Below, one piece after another: positions 22,262-32,390 of a stretch of 64,000 nt of DNA (position 1 is the first letter of the stretch; every line of letters begins with the position of its first letter). The notes under the pieces were generated by a model, which did not search any database, was not told the DNA's origin, and worked only from the letters and a program-made list of their open reading frames with translations. Origin of the DNA: Chlorops oryzae. Taxonomy: Eukaryota; Arthropoda; Insecta; Diptera; Chloropidae. Location: positions 105,700,227 through 105,764,226 of the forward strand of contig CM035807.1 of assembly GCA_020466095.1 (NCBI GenBank), given 5' to 3'. The position numbers and the translations under genes were made by a program.

Positions 22262-22517
22262 CCCTTAACTGCATGCTGTATAAAGTGAAGCGGAATCCCG
22301 AATAACGTTTTAAGTCATAAATGCTTTGAACCTATTTTTTGGACCTCCCCTTTCAATAACACTCTAGGCTTTTAAGCAATTAAAAAAGTGCTCCTATTTG
22401 GTCAACTCTTGGGCATTTCTTAAGACTTCATTAACCATTTACGGCATGATATATTAGTGTAAAAAAAAACATTTGTTTTTGTGCAAAAACCATAATGGGT
22501 TTGCATGCTATAAAGGG
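22262..22517. mobile_element. 256-bp TTAA MITE
   Basis: CCCTTAACTGCATGCTGTA at left and GCATGCTATAAAGGG at right, flanked by TTAA (22258-22261 and 22518-22521). Same family as 20825-20960; another internal CATTTACGGCATGATATATT suggests a composite. It lies 72 bases past the splice donor of the ADTRP-like exon at 22589-22786. Confidence 0.72.
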
Positions 22518-22588
22518 TTAAAAATTATCTTAAAAAATAAATAAATATTTATATATAATAAAATCAAAAAAAAAAAAAAAATACTCAC

Positions 22589-22786
22589 CAAGCACCAGTA
22601 GGTCAGGAATTTTGCCTTTTTCGCAAAACTTTCCGGTAACATTTGACGAGCCGGACTCGTTTGAAGCTTATAGCTTCGTTGTATATCGAATTTTGTATAG
22701 TATAAGGCATAGGCGAATTGGCCTAGGGCACACAAATGTATGATCGTCACGAAGATGCGTGACTTGTAGAGCTCGACTTTTGTCAT
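22589..22786 (-). CDS. ADTRP/AIG1-like first exon, 66 codons (alternative exon or remnant of a third copy)
   Basis: ATG at 22786 opens [20 protein letters not shown], then GQFAYALYY and [10 protein letters not shown], ending in phase 0 at a strong GTGAGT donor at 22588. It aligns with the first exon of copy 1 (VQFFYALYY, KFKFLTFLDV), including the catalytic-type Thr. No following family exons were found between 8.7 and 22.5 kb. The next compatible phase-0 acceptor with family sequence is 14.3 kb away at 8330 (IIQTFYYIV), so this may be a distal alternative first exon of copy 2. It could also be a stranded third paralogue. Confidence 0.65.
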
Positions 22787-23560
22787 TTTACTTCGCTGAA
22801 TATGGCAATCGTTGTGTCTTGGAAGATATCAGTTTCAGATGGCACCGAGGTTGGTTCAAATTTTTTTCAGCTTTTTACTTTCTGCTTTTATTACTCCTAC
22901 ATTTAGGCTGCGTATGAGATATGTATTAAATTTTCGTTACTCATACGTCAGTATGTTCGTATGGGTTTCGTCGATGAATTTCTTTGAGAAAATGTTTTTT
23001 TGTTTTTGGTTCTTTCGGTTTCTTCGATTGTTGTTCAAATGTGCGTCTATTGAGAAATATTTAAATCAGTTCCGCTCAAGAAGAATATGGATAAAATGAC
23101 ATCAATATAGGTACATAGATCGAATTTCGCCTTTTCAATTGGCTTTCAAGCTATTGCGTGTTTTAATGATTTTCAAATATTTTTTTTTTAAATGGGTAAT
23201 TGATTCTACGTAAAACGGACCTACATGTCGCAACCTTTACAAATTTTAAATGGGCAGAAATCATGTCCTTTCAGTGCCTAAAAGTTATAAGACTTTTTCA
23301 AAATTTTATATCTTTTATAATAAAATTTTTCTTTTTTCCAATTAAAATTTTATACTTCCCAACTAATGCCAAAAATGTGACGGTAACGGATGCGACATGC
23401 AGGGTCATATTACGTGGAAGTGTCCTTATATATACAGGAGACAACCTATTCACAAAGTGCTTCATGATTGAAATAAAATTTTATGACATTAGCTTCTGTA
23501 GAGTAGAGTAATATCTTCCTTGTGAAATTGCCTAGATACTCAGTGCCAAAATATTCTCAA
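22787..23560. other. Gene-free stretch, possible upstream region of the ADTRP-like exon
   Basis: No recognised exon. The open frames here are thymine-rich and have no family features. Confidence 0.35.
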
Positions 23561-23564
23561 TTAA

Positions 23565-23716
23565 CCCTCTAATACCACAGTATTGTTTTTCAATGAATAA
23601 AACTGATAATACTAGTATATCGGGTACCGAAAAACGAATCTGAAATTATTTTTCTATATTTTTTTTTTAATTTATATGAACAAACGCTTCTAGGAACGGA
23701 ACCAGGAATTAGAAGG
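23565..23716. mobile_element. 152-bp TTAA MITE, third variant
   Basis: CCCTCTAATACC at left and GGAATTAGAAGG at right, TTAA on both sides (23561-23564 and 23717-23720). The ends are short and imperfect. Confidence 0.55.
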
Positions 23717-24737
23717 TTAACACTTTGGCCTCTAGTAGAACCTTTCGGATGGATTTTTAAATAGATTTCATTTTAAAATTCAACCGAATGTTCAACTCAA
23801 GGTAAATCAACAAGAGATTTGATCATTATTATTATTTATCAATTTTTTTAAATTCTATTAAATTTTGAATTATCTTCGACTTGTCAAAGCACAACAGGCT
23901 TAAACGTTTTTCATTCTCAAAACTCGAAACTGAGAGGCCTATTGCCATATGCGATAAAATAAGCCGATAAAAGTTAAAATTATTCAACCAAATCGTCAGC
24001 GAACGAGTGACACAATGGGAATGATAATCGAAACGACTCAGAAACACGACGACATATCTACGGACATTTCATTTTTTGCGTGTTTTTTTTTTTTACTATT
24101 TTTATTTATTTATGGAAATTTTAACGTTTTGTCAACGAAGAGACACAATCGCAATGCAGGTTCATTCAAATCTGAAATCTCTCTTTGCTTAAAAAGTACG
24201 CAATAAGATTTTCGACAGAAGAACATCGAAGCTTCCAAAAACAAACTCATATGTTGGCCACCCCTCCCCCCACCCCGTACACATACAAACAGAAAAAGTG
24301 TTATTTTAAAAACTGGCTCAAGAGGTCAAACGTACATTAGGGCATGACACTGATTTGTTTTTTTTTGTTTTTTATTTTATTTTATTTTTATTTTTGTTCT
24401 TCCTCTTGTTTTTTCCTTCGTTATGCTTTCACGCTATATTTTGCGCATTCGAATGATGAAATCGTAAACATCGACAACTCAATGGAGATATGTAGGTACA
24501 CAACCAACCAGACGAACAGCTCAAAATGCTTCACTTCCCAACAATGAACTCCAGAGAGAAAAACAATGAATTTGACGCCTATCGCGAATTAAAACAAAAA
24601 AATTTTGACGACCGCTTGTGTGCTTGCACTTCCGAACGATTCCCGAATCGGACTGACAGCGAAAAATCGTACTTCACGCAGAGCCACCAATGTGGAGCGT
24701 CATTGTGTTTTCATTGCTTCTTGTTCTTCGGTTCGGC

Positions 24738-24782
24738 TTCTGCTGCTGCCGCTGCTGCTGCTGCTGTGCTGCTGCTGCTGTG
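24738..24782 (+). repeat. CTG/GCT trinucleotide repeat
   Basis: Imperfect (CTG)n tract (CTGCTGCTGCTGTGCTGCTG and neighbours). It creates a poly-Ala/poly-Leu open frame by chance; no gene is inferred. Confidence 0.8.
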
Positions 24783-24848
24783 GAAATATGTACCTACGGT
24801 GACCATAAATTGAAATATTTTTTTTTAGTTTTCAACTTAGTTTTTTAA

Positions 24849-25155
24849 GGCCCGATATTACAGTGCATACTTAAGTTAAGGAAGCTTGAACACTTAAGAA
24901 CACCTTAAGTCTCAAGCGGTTTAACCGTCAATTTTTATCCAAAACTACACGAAAATTGTTTTCGGCAGGCAACATTTGGAAAAGCCTATATTTTTTATTT
25001 ATACTTTTTTACAGTTCGTAATTAGTGAAATTCCTTCATTAAATTATTTGAAACTTATTTAAGGAGACTTAAAATTTGTACTGTTAAATGCTTTACAGAC
25101 TTAAGCTTTACTTAAGTGCTAAGGAGACCTTAAGTATGCACTGTAATATCGGGCC
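24849..25155. mobile_element. 307-bp Harbinger-like MITE, TSD TAA
   Basis: GGCCCGATATTACAGTGCAT continuing ACTTAAG, with its inverse at the right end. TAA lies on both sides (24846-24848 and 25156-25158). A 3-bp TWA duplication and GGCC ends suit PIF/Harbinger. Confidence 0.72.
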
Positions 25156-25654
25156 TAAAACTTTTTGAAGGTTTACGAGAATGTGAAAGAACTGAACTGC
25201 AATTTGATTTAAATCGTCCAAAATTTCAATCGGTCCAAGGATCATGACGATCGAATATGGACTTGACTCATTTAAACATAAGAATATATTTATGTATGTG
25301 TAATCTTGAAATAAAATGATTGTGTAGAAATGCTCTGGAAACGGTTTTTTGGGTACATGAAAGTTCCAAAATCGTCAAAGAATGGGAGCATTTTTTTTTT
25401 TCAAATCCGCAGGAATAATTAAAATCGGGCTGTGATAGGCTTTTCTGAAACTTTTCGGTAAGTATGCTATCTTTTGAGTCTTCCACATTAATTTGCAATA
25501 AACATGCCGCACAGTGCTTTGACAAAAAAACAAATTTTTATTGTCACTGTCACAATTTTGGTATCATTGGAAAGGGAATTCCTCCACTAAGAGGAAACCA
25601 AAATATTAGAACCGCAAAAATTTTTGTGTGAATGTTACACCTCTTCAAAGCCTT

Positions 25655-28520
25655 TGCCAATTTTGAGTGGGCGTAGCACAAAAAGTAGGCGTAGCAGCGT
25701 TACGAAGTTAAACTTTTCCAACTCAGAACGTAGCTAAATCCGAAACGTGTATGGAGTACGTATGGAGTAAATTATGAAGACTTGTGGGACGTTTTATGAA
25801 CGTTAAGAGACCCGTGTTCTCTTTGAGGGGGTTGGGGTGGTTCGATTTCGAAATTTTTTTTCGAATCTCTTAGCAATTCACAAAGGAACGTCCATGCCAA
25901 ATTTCAAAGCCCTAGGGCAACTCCTTCTATGATTTCCCAAAAATGTATGGAAATCAAGCATTTCGGAGCTAAGACACAAATTTTGTTTTAGTGACAGTTC
26001 ATACACAAACTAATTTAGCCAACACACCAAATTTTGTGTCTTAGCTAGGTACGCTGTCTAGTTTTGATGCGGGTCTGTGCTATGGAAGTTGGTGCCTGAA
26101 CTCTGTTCATACGTCACGAATATCTGATAGAGGAATTTGAGAGGGCGTAGCACAAAAAGTAGGCGTGGCAGCGTTACGAAGTTAAACTTTTCCCACTCTG
26201 GGGTACAAGAGTAAGCTATGTTCTGAATTTGAGGACCGTGGGCTCAAAATTGTGGATTTTAGAAAAACCCGTTTTCTGTTTGAGGGGGTTGGGGTGGTTC
26301 GATTTCAAAAATTTTTTTGGAATCTCTTAGATCTAGAGATAGAAACGTCCATGCCAAATTTCAAACCCTAGGGTAACTCCTTCTATGATTTACCAAGAAA
26401 TGTATGGAGTTCAAGCGCTTAACCTCCAGTACATTTCTTGGTAAATCATAGAAGGAGTTACCCTAGGGTCTTGAAATTTGGCATGGACGCTTCTATCTCT
26501 AGATCTAAGAGATTCCCGAAAAAATTTTCGAAATCGAACCACCCCAACCCCCTCAAACAGAAAACGGGTTTTTCTAAAATCCACAATTTTGAACCCATGG
26601 GACCCACATTCGGAATTTAGCTTACTTTTGTGCCCCAGAGTGGGAAAAGTTCAATTCGTAACTGCTGCCACGCCTACTTTTTGTGACGCTCTATCTCTAT
26701 CAGATTCCAAAACATTTTCGAATGACCACTAAAAAAAGTTCAACCTTTGAATGACCACAGTATATTTTTCGTTAGTCAATCGTATGAGCCTACTTTTTGG
26801 CACGTACTTTACAGATCTGACGTAGAGCGTAGCGAATAAAAAGCTTGTCAACAGCTTGTGTATTCGCAATGCTAGTTGTTTGAGTCTTAGCTATCATGTT
26901 ATCTGAACTAGGTTCATACGTCACGAATTAGTGACAGAGGTCTTTGAGTGGGCGTAGCACAAAAAGTAGGCGTGGCAGGGTTACGAAGTTGAACTTTTCC
27001 GACTTTGGGGCACCACATTAAGCTAAATTCCGAATGTCGGTCCCGTGGGTCCAAAATTGTGGATTTTAGAAAAACCCGTTTTCTGTTTGAGGGGGTTGGG
27101 GTGGTTCGATTTCAAAATTTTTTTGGGAATCTCTTAGATCTAGAGATTGAAACGTCCATGCCAAATTTCAAGACCCTAGGGTAACTCCTTCTATGATTTA
27201 CCAAGAAATGTATGGAGTTCAAGCGCTTAACCTCCATACATTTCTTGGTAAATCATAGAAGGAGTTACCCTAGGGTCTTGAAATTTGGCATGGACGCTTT
27301 CTATCTCTAGATCTAAGAGATTCCCGAAAAAATTTTCGAAATCGAACCACCCCAACCCCCTCAAACAGAAAACGGGTTTTTTCTAAAATCCACAATTTTG
27401 AACCCATGGGACCCACATTCGGAATTTAGCTTACTTTTGTGCCCCAGAGTTGGAAAAGTTCAAGTTCGTAACGCTGCCACGCCTACTTTTTGTGCTACGC
27501 CCTCTTAAAGTCCTTTATCAGATATTCGTGACGTAAGAGCAGACTTAAGACGCGAACGTGAAAAAGCTTGTCAACAGCTTGTGTATTCGCTATGCTAGTT
27601 GTTTGAGTCTTAGCTATGCATGTTATCTGAACTAGGTTCATACGTCACGAATTAGTGACAGAGGTCTTTGAGTGGGCGTAGCACAAAAAGTAGGCGTGGC
27701 AGGGTTACGAAGTTGAACTTTTCCGACTTTGGGGCACCACATTAAGCTAAATTCCGAATGTCGGTCCCGTGGGTTCAAAATTGTGTATTTTAGAAAAACC
27801 CGTTTTCTGTTTGAGGGGGTTGGGGTGGTTCGATTTCAAAATTTTTTTGGGAATCTCTTAGATCTAGAGATTGAAACGTCCATGCCAAATTTCAAGACCC
27901 TAGGGTAACTCCTTCTATGATTTACCAAGAAATGTATGGAGTTCAAGCGCTTAACCTCCATACATTTCTTGGTAAATCATAGAAGGAGTTACCCTAGGGT
28001 CTTGAAATTTGGCATGGACGCTTCTATCTCTAGATCTAAGAGATTCCCAAAAAATTTTTGAAATCGAACCACCCCAACCCCCTCAAACAGAAAACGGGTT
28101 TTTCTAAAATCCACAATTTTGAACCCACGGTCCTCAAATTCGGAATTTAGCTTTCTGTTGTGTCTCTGAGTTGGAAAAGTTTAACTTCGTAACGCTAACA
28201 CGCCTACTTTTTATGCTACGCCCTCTCAAATTCCTCTATCAGATATTCGTGACGTAAGAACAGAGTTCAGACACCAACTTGCTAAATTAGTTTGTGTATG
28301 AAATATGTCACAACAAAAGTTCGTGTATTCGTTATGCCAGTTGGTGTCTGAACTAGGCTTAGCGAATACACGAACTTTTGCCAAGCTGTTTTCACATTCG
28401 CGTATTAAGTCTTTGATCTATTTCTTTCGCAGAGTGTTGACCTCCATACATTTCTTGGGAAATCATAGGAGTTGCCCTAGGGTCATAAAATTTGGCATGG
28501 ACGTTCCTATGCAAATTGCT
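25655..28520. repeat. Tandem array of three large palindromes with partial units at the ends
   Basis: Three palindromes of about 570-585 bp occupy 26135-26705, 26935-27520 and 27660-28235. Each is centred on AAGCGCTT (26413, 27221, 27945), so the spacing is 808 and 724 bp. Arms run outward from GTATGGAGTTCAAGCGCTTA through CCTAGGGTAACTCCTTCTAT, TTGAGGGGGTTGGGGTGGTT and AGCACAAAAAGTAGGCG. The spacer between units (TGTCAACAGCTTGTGTATTC region) is duplicated and itself partly palindromic. Half-arms lie at 25655-25960 and 28438-28520. No protein-coding capacity; it resembles a foldback-derived satellite. Confidence 0.85.
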
Positions 28521-28594
28521 TAAACACTTAAATTTCATATCGATGCATAAGAAATCGATTTTTCCATCCCATCTCTACTCTGTGCCAATAGGCC

Positions 28595-28741
28595 ATTTAC
28601 ACGTTAAAATATTTCGATAATAAAACACATTTTTTGTTAGCTAGGGACGCGCGGGTATGTGGTATGGGATCGTCTTTCTTCCCACTGCGTCCCATCTCAA
28701 GGAAAATTTGTTTCATTATCGAAATGTCGTAACGTGTAAAT
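28595..28741. mobile_element. TTTACACG MITE, copy 1 (147 bp)
   Basis: ATTTACACGTTAAAATATTT at left (then CGATAATAAA) and its near-inverse, TTTCATTATCGAAATGTCGT then AACGTGTAAAT, at right. A second complete copy is at 35148-35302. Confidence 0.72.
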
Positions 28742-29058
28742 AGCGTACAAGACGGGTAGCCCGATTCTAAAAACTTCGATTGCAATTTTCCTTTTTCGGA
28801 TATCAGAATTTATCCATCTTTATATGTCAATCGAAATTAATTATTGTGGAAATTTAAAATTTATTATTTAAATTGTCCATAAATCTTTGTGACCATTTAA
28901 TGCGTGTACGAGAGGTCTTTACAGCTGCCTGTAAAACTAATAGTTCCCGGCGACAAGTAACCTTGTTTAAAAATTGTCAAAGTACTTGTGATTAGTTTTA
29001 AAATAAATTACAGTTACCTTTTAGAGAACATATAATATTATACAATATAAATTTGATT

Positions 29059-29367
29059 ATGTCGAGAGCATCTAAGATCTCACTTGCACTCGCACTAGCA
29101 ACATCGGCAAGTATTATTGGTTATGTTCACTTAAAGCAATCACAAGACCGGTAAAGTTGTATTAAATGCTTTCTAAATAAAAAATAACTTTTTCTTTTTA
29201 ATCTTAGCGAGAAATTGCATGAAGGAGTTGTGCGTGATATCGAGAGACAACAACGCCGCAAGACCGAGAATACGTACGTCCTCCAAAGGCAGATAGATCT
29301 AACCAAACAACTCAAAAGCATGGAGGAAGGAGGCGATCCGAAAACAACAGCGCAGCCACAAGCGTAG
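29059..29367 (+). CDS. PET117: PET117 homologue, cytochrome c oxidase assembly factor
   Basis: Two exons, 29059-29150 and 29208-29367, joined through a 57-bp GT-AG intron, give 83 residues ending TTAQPQA. The start MSRASKISLALATSASIIGY is followed by VHLKQSQDRREKLHEGVVRD and IERQQRRKTENTYVLQRQI. This follows the human PET117 pattern: MSRxSK, one N-terminal membrane helix, then VxxDIERQxRKxEN. PET117 acts in the mitochondrial inner membrane in complex IV assembly, linked to PET191/SURF1-type steps. It converges with U2af38, leaving only 187 bp between the stop codons; AATAAA near 29439 could end this transcript. Confidence 0.9.
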
Positions 29368-29554
29368 TTAATTTTGTAGAGCGTAGAATTATTTCGTGAT
29401 AAGAAACTAAGAATGTTTATTTATTAATCATATTTCTCAATAAATTGGCATCATCTTTTACAATATTCGCTGATCTGATTTTTCATCAAACGTCATTTTT
29501 GTGGTTATAATTAAATCAATTCTGTGGGTTGTTCTCCTTGCAATGCGAAGCATT

Positions 29555-30372
29555 TCAATATCTACCTTTGTTTGGACGATTATCCCGTCCGCGATTGTTT
29601 TCTCGACTCCGTGATCGACGTCGTCTCGACGGGGAACGAGATCTTCGTGGTGATCGCGAACGTGACCGAGAACGGGAGCGACGGCGTCGCGAATAGAGGT
29701 ATCTGAAATTTAATTTTCATTATTATTTGGATGCGAAATGACATTAATATGCATTAGCTACCTTCGCAACTCCCGGGAAATCGGTTTCAGATGCATAAAG
29801 TTGCAAAATCCAGAACGTGTACATTCTCCCATTTCGTATTGGCGACAACATGCTTCGCGAAAATCTGTCACTGGTGATAACTCCGAGTAAACAGGACGAC
29901 CACCGAACCAACGATTGTTTAAGTCATTAGCAGCACGTTCAGCATCTTGTTCGTTGCGGAATTTTATGTACACGTTCCCTACCAAATGGTCGCCAAGATT
30001 GTCGCAAACATTCATTTCCTCAATCTCGCCGTATTTGTCCTCGCATTCAACAAAAACATCCTCGAAGAAATTGTCATAATGTTCCTGCATTTCTTCATCG
30101 GAAACGTTCGCAACCAAATGTGATCCATCGGCCGACTTGGCCGAATTCTGTGGATTGACGTAGAGGTTTTGCAACAAGACGGTTTGTGAGAATGTCGGCT
30201 TATTATGTATGCGAGAACAACGATCACCGTGGCGACATGCGCCTATCTTAAAGTAAAACGAACAATTGACCCTATGTGGGTCCAACTATTATGGAGATTC
30301 TCTTGGAATAAACGGCTTGAGTACTTACTTGTCTTTCTCTGTGCCAAAAATGGATGCCAGATACTCAGCCAT
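29555..30372 (-). CDS. U2af38: U2af38, small subunit of splicing factor U2AF
   Basis: Exons 30372-30329, 30271-29762 and 29702-29555 give 233 residues. The N-terminus is MAEYLASIFGTEKDKVNCSF. The domain order is CCCH finger 1 (CSFYFKIGACRHGDRCSRIH), a U2AF-homology motif with the ligand-binding Arg-x-Phe (NRWFGGRPV), CCCH finger 2 (CCRQYEMGECTRSGFCNFMH), then an Arg-Ser tail (SRRRRSRSRSRSRSPRRSRS) ending NRPNKGRY. It pairs with U2AF50 and recognises the AG at 3' splice sites in the nucleus. The Ser equivalent to human S34 (CSRIHNKP) is conserved. ATCGAT motifs lie about 130-160 bases upstream. Confidence 0.96.
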
Positions 30373-30499
30373 GTTTTCTAGAGGATGGTGGCGGTTTTCT
30401 TAAAGTTAAAATCTTTCCCTTATAAAAATATCCCGGCGTTTACAAAATATGTTCTTGGTCTTTAGGGATGGCGTTGATATATTGATGCGTTCGAATAAA

Positions 30500-30532
30500 T
30501 CGATATTTCGAAGTCGATAGATCTGTTAATCG
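30500..30532. promoter_or_regulatory. ATCGATA-type motifs upstream of U2af38
   Basis: AATCGATA near 30499 and AATCGATGA near 30529, with a CGATAG between them, lie 130-160 bases before the U2af38 ATG (minus strand). They are near matches to the DRE octamer. Confidence 0.35.
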
Positions 30533-30636
30533 ATGAGGTTTTTATTGAGGCCCTTTACACTGGTCAAATATTGACGTCAACTCTCAATTTTTGAGTGCGC
30601 AATATTCGGGAATTCAGAGAAAAATTGTGCACACAC

Positions 30637-31097
30637 CAGTGTTCGGACTACGGAAATCCCATTTCGTAGTAGAAGACCGAAAAAATCGGAGTAGAAATTA
30701 ATTTTTTAATAGCACACAAGGATATGATAAATTGAAATTTACTCAATATTTATCGAACTCAAAAAACAAAAAAAATCATAAATTATGGAAAATTACAAAT
30801 TTTATTTAAGTATTATGCAAACATTAATAACTTACAATTTAATACAATATTCTTTTTGATAATTTGTTAGATCTTCAATTCTATTGTCAATGATTTATGT
30901 ATACAGAGACTACATCATAATTGTCAAAATAGGCGAAACATACGCAAAGGGAACACAAAAACTTGTTCTCATTACGTCTAAATCGTAACATAGACAAAAT
31001 TATTTTGAGTTTGGTGAAGTGAACAAATCGGAGTAGATTTAAAAAATTTAAATAAAAAAACGGAGTAATCTATCCGTAGAGTATAGTCCGAACCCTG
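30637..31097. mobile_element. hAT-like MITE (461 bp)
   Basis: CAGTGTTCGGACTACGGA at left; at right TCCGTAGAGTATAGTCCGAA then CCCTG, giving inverted CAG...CTG ends. Both sides carry ACACAC-type sequence, so an 8-bp duplication cannot be judged. Inside, AAATCGGAGTAGA occurs twice. Confidence 0.5.
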
Positions 31098-32390
31098 GAC
31101 ACACTAGCATTATAGAGGTTGACCACAACGCAGCGAATTTGGAAGTTGTTGAATAAGCCGCAATAGATTGTAATGTACTGTGGTATGCTGTAGGCGTATA
31201 GCAGAATTGACAGATTGTACATCAGAACACATACGCACTTGTAGAACGCGTTCCTCAAAGATTTTTAAAAGAGCATTCGACAATATATCGCAAATATTTG
31301 TTCTTAAATGAAGATTTAACAATAACTTGTCAAGCCAGTTGTTCCGACACTATGTCAATCTGCTTTGCTTTTGTGTAGCTCGGCTTGTTTATCGATATAT
31401 CCTTCGACGACATCGCCAATTCGTTTTGGACCAAAATAATTTTTCAAATTAACTGAAAACCACTCCCAGCTTGGTAGATTTTTGTTTGAAAATTTAAAAT
31501 TGAATGCAGTCTTTACCTTTTTCGCTTTTATAAGTTATTTGAAACAAATAAAGGAAAGCGACTGTTATAAAAATTGTCTATTTCTTTAACCAGAAATGTG
31601 AGCATGCAATGGAATCATTTACACAAGAATTTCGATCAGAATAAACTTCAAATGAGTCCACAGTTGAAATCACCTCTTCGTACTTTTATTAAATTATTAT
31701 TAAGTAGGCTGTAGCGCACCACGACCTAAAAGATCTTTTGTGCAGACTTTCATTAAATAGTACTGACTCTAAATGAATACAAGCCATTAGCTGCACCGGC
31801 AATGTACCACAGCGCGAAGCATTTACCAGACAACGCATTCATTTTCAAGTCAAACTGAATTAATTTGAGCTTTCCAGACCTTTCGATTTTATTCAGTTGA
31901 GAAAAAATATGCAGATTACGGGCGTTTTATTTAGTTTAGTTTCTTTTATATTTAATTTAGCATATTTTGCTTCGACAATTTGATATTTCGGCGTGCATTG
32001 ATTTATGTAAATTTATTACTCGCTATTGTAAAGCAATTGTTGATAACGTTGTACGTAGTGATTTAGACAATAAAATAAGTAAAATATATTGTATCGCAAG
32101 TCCCTCCTTTGACTCTTATTCTGTTGAACTGAAGCTCAGAGCAAATACAAATTTCGATTATTGTACCCTAACCTTGTGTTTTTGTTCCCTTAAACATTAT
32201 ATGTAGGTGAATATTTTGTTTGAAAATTAAGGATGCTGACGACGACGACGACTTCATTTCTGTTTAAACTGTTACTTCTTTCAAAATAAATTTAACAAAA
32301 CAAAAATCGTGATTCATTAGTGAAGAGGGTTATATGAAATTCTTTGAAGCAGTATCTTACTTTTTAATGAGCTTTGAACTGGAAATTAGT
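31098..32390. other. Gene-free interval downstream of Hop
   Basis: No exon recognised. The part nearest 32390 should hold the Hop 3' UTR (Hop is on the minus strand). A short piece near 31717-31740, GATCTTTTGTGCAG, is shared with 58030. Confidence 0.4.

Noticed and set aside
24526..24813. Frame with a poly-Ala run (SASAAAAAAAAV)
   Set aside because: Produced by the CTG repeat; no homology around it.
31717..31740. Short match GATCTTTTGTGCAG shared with 58030
   Set aside because: Too short to define a repeat family from this window alone.
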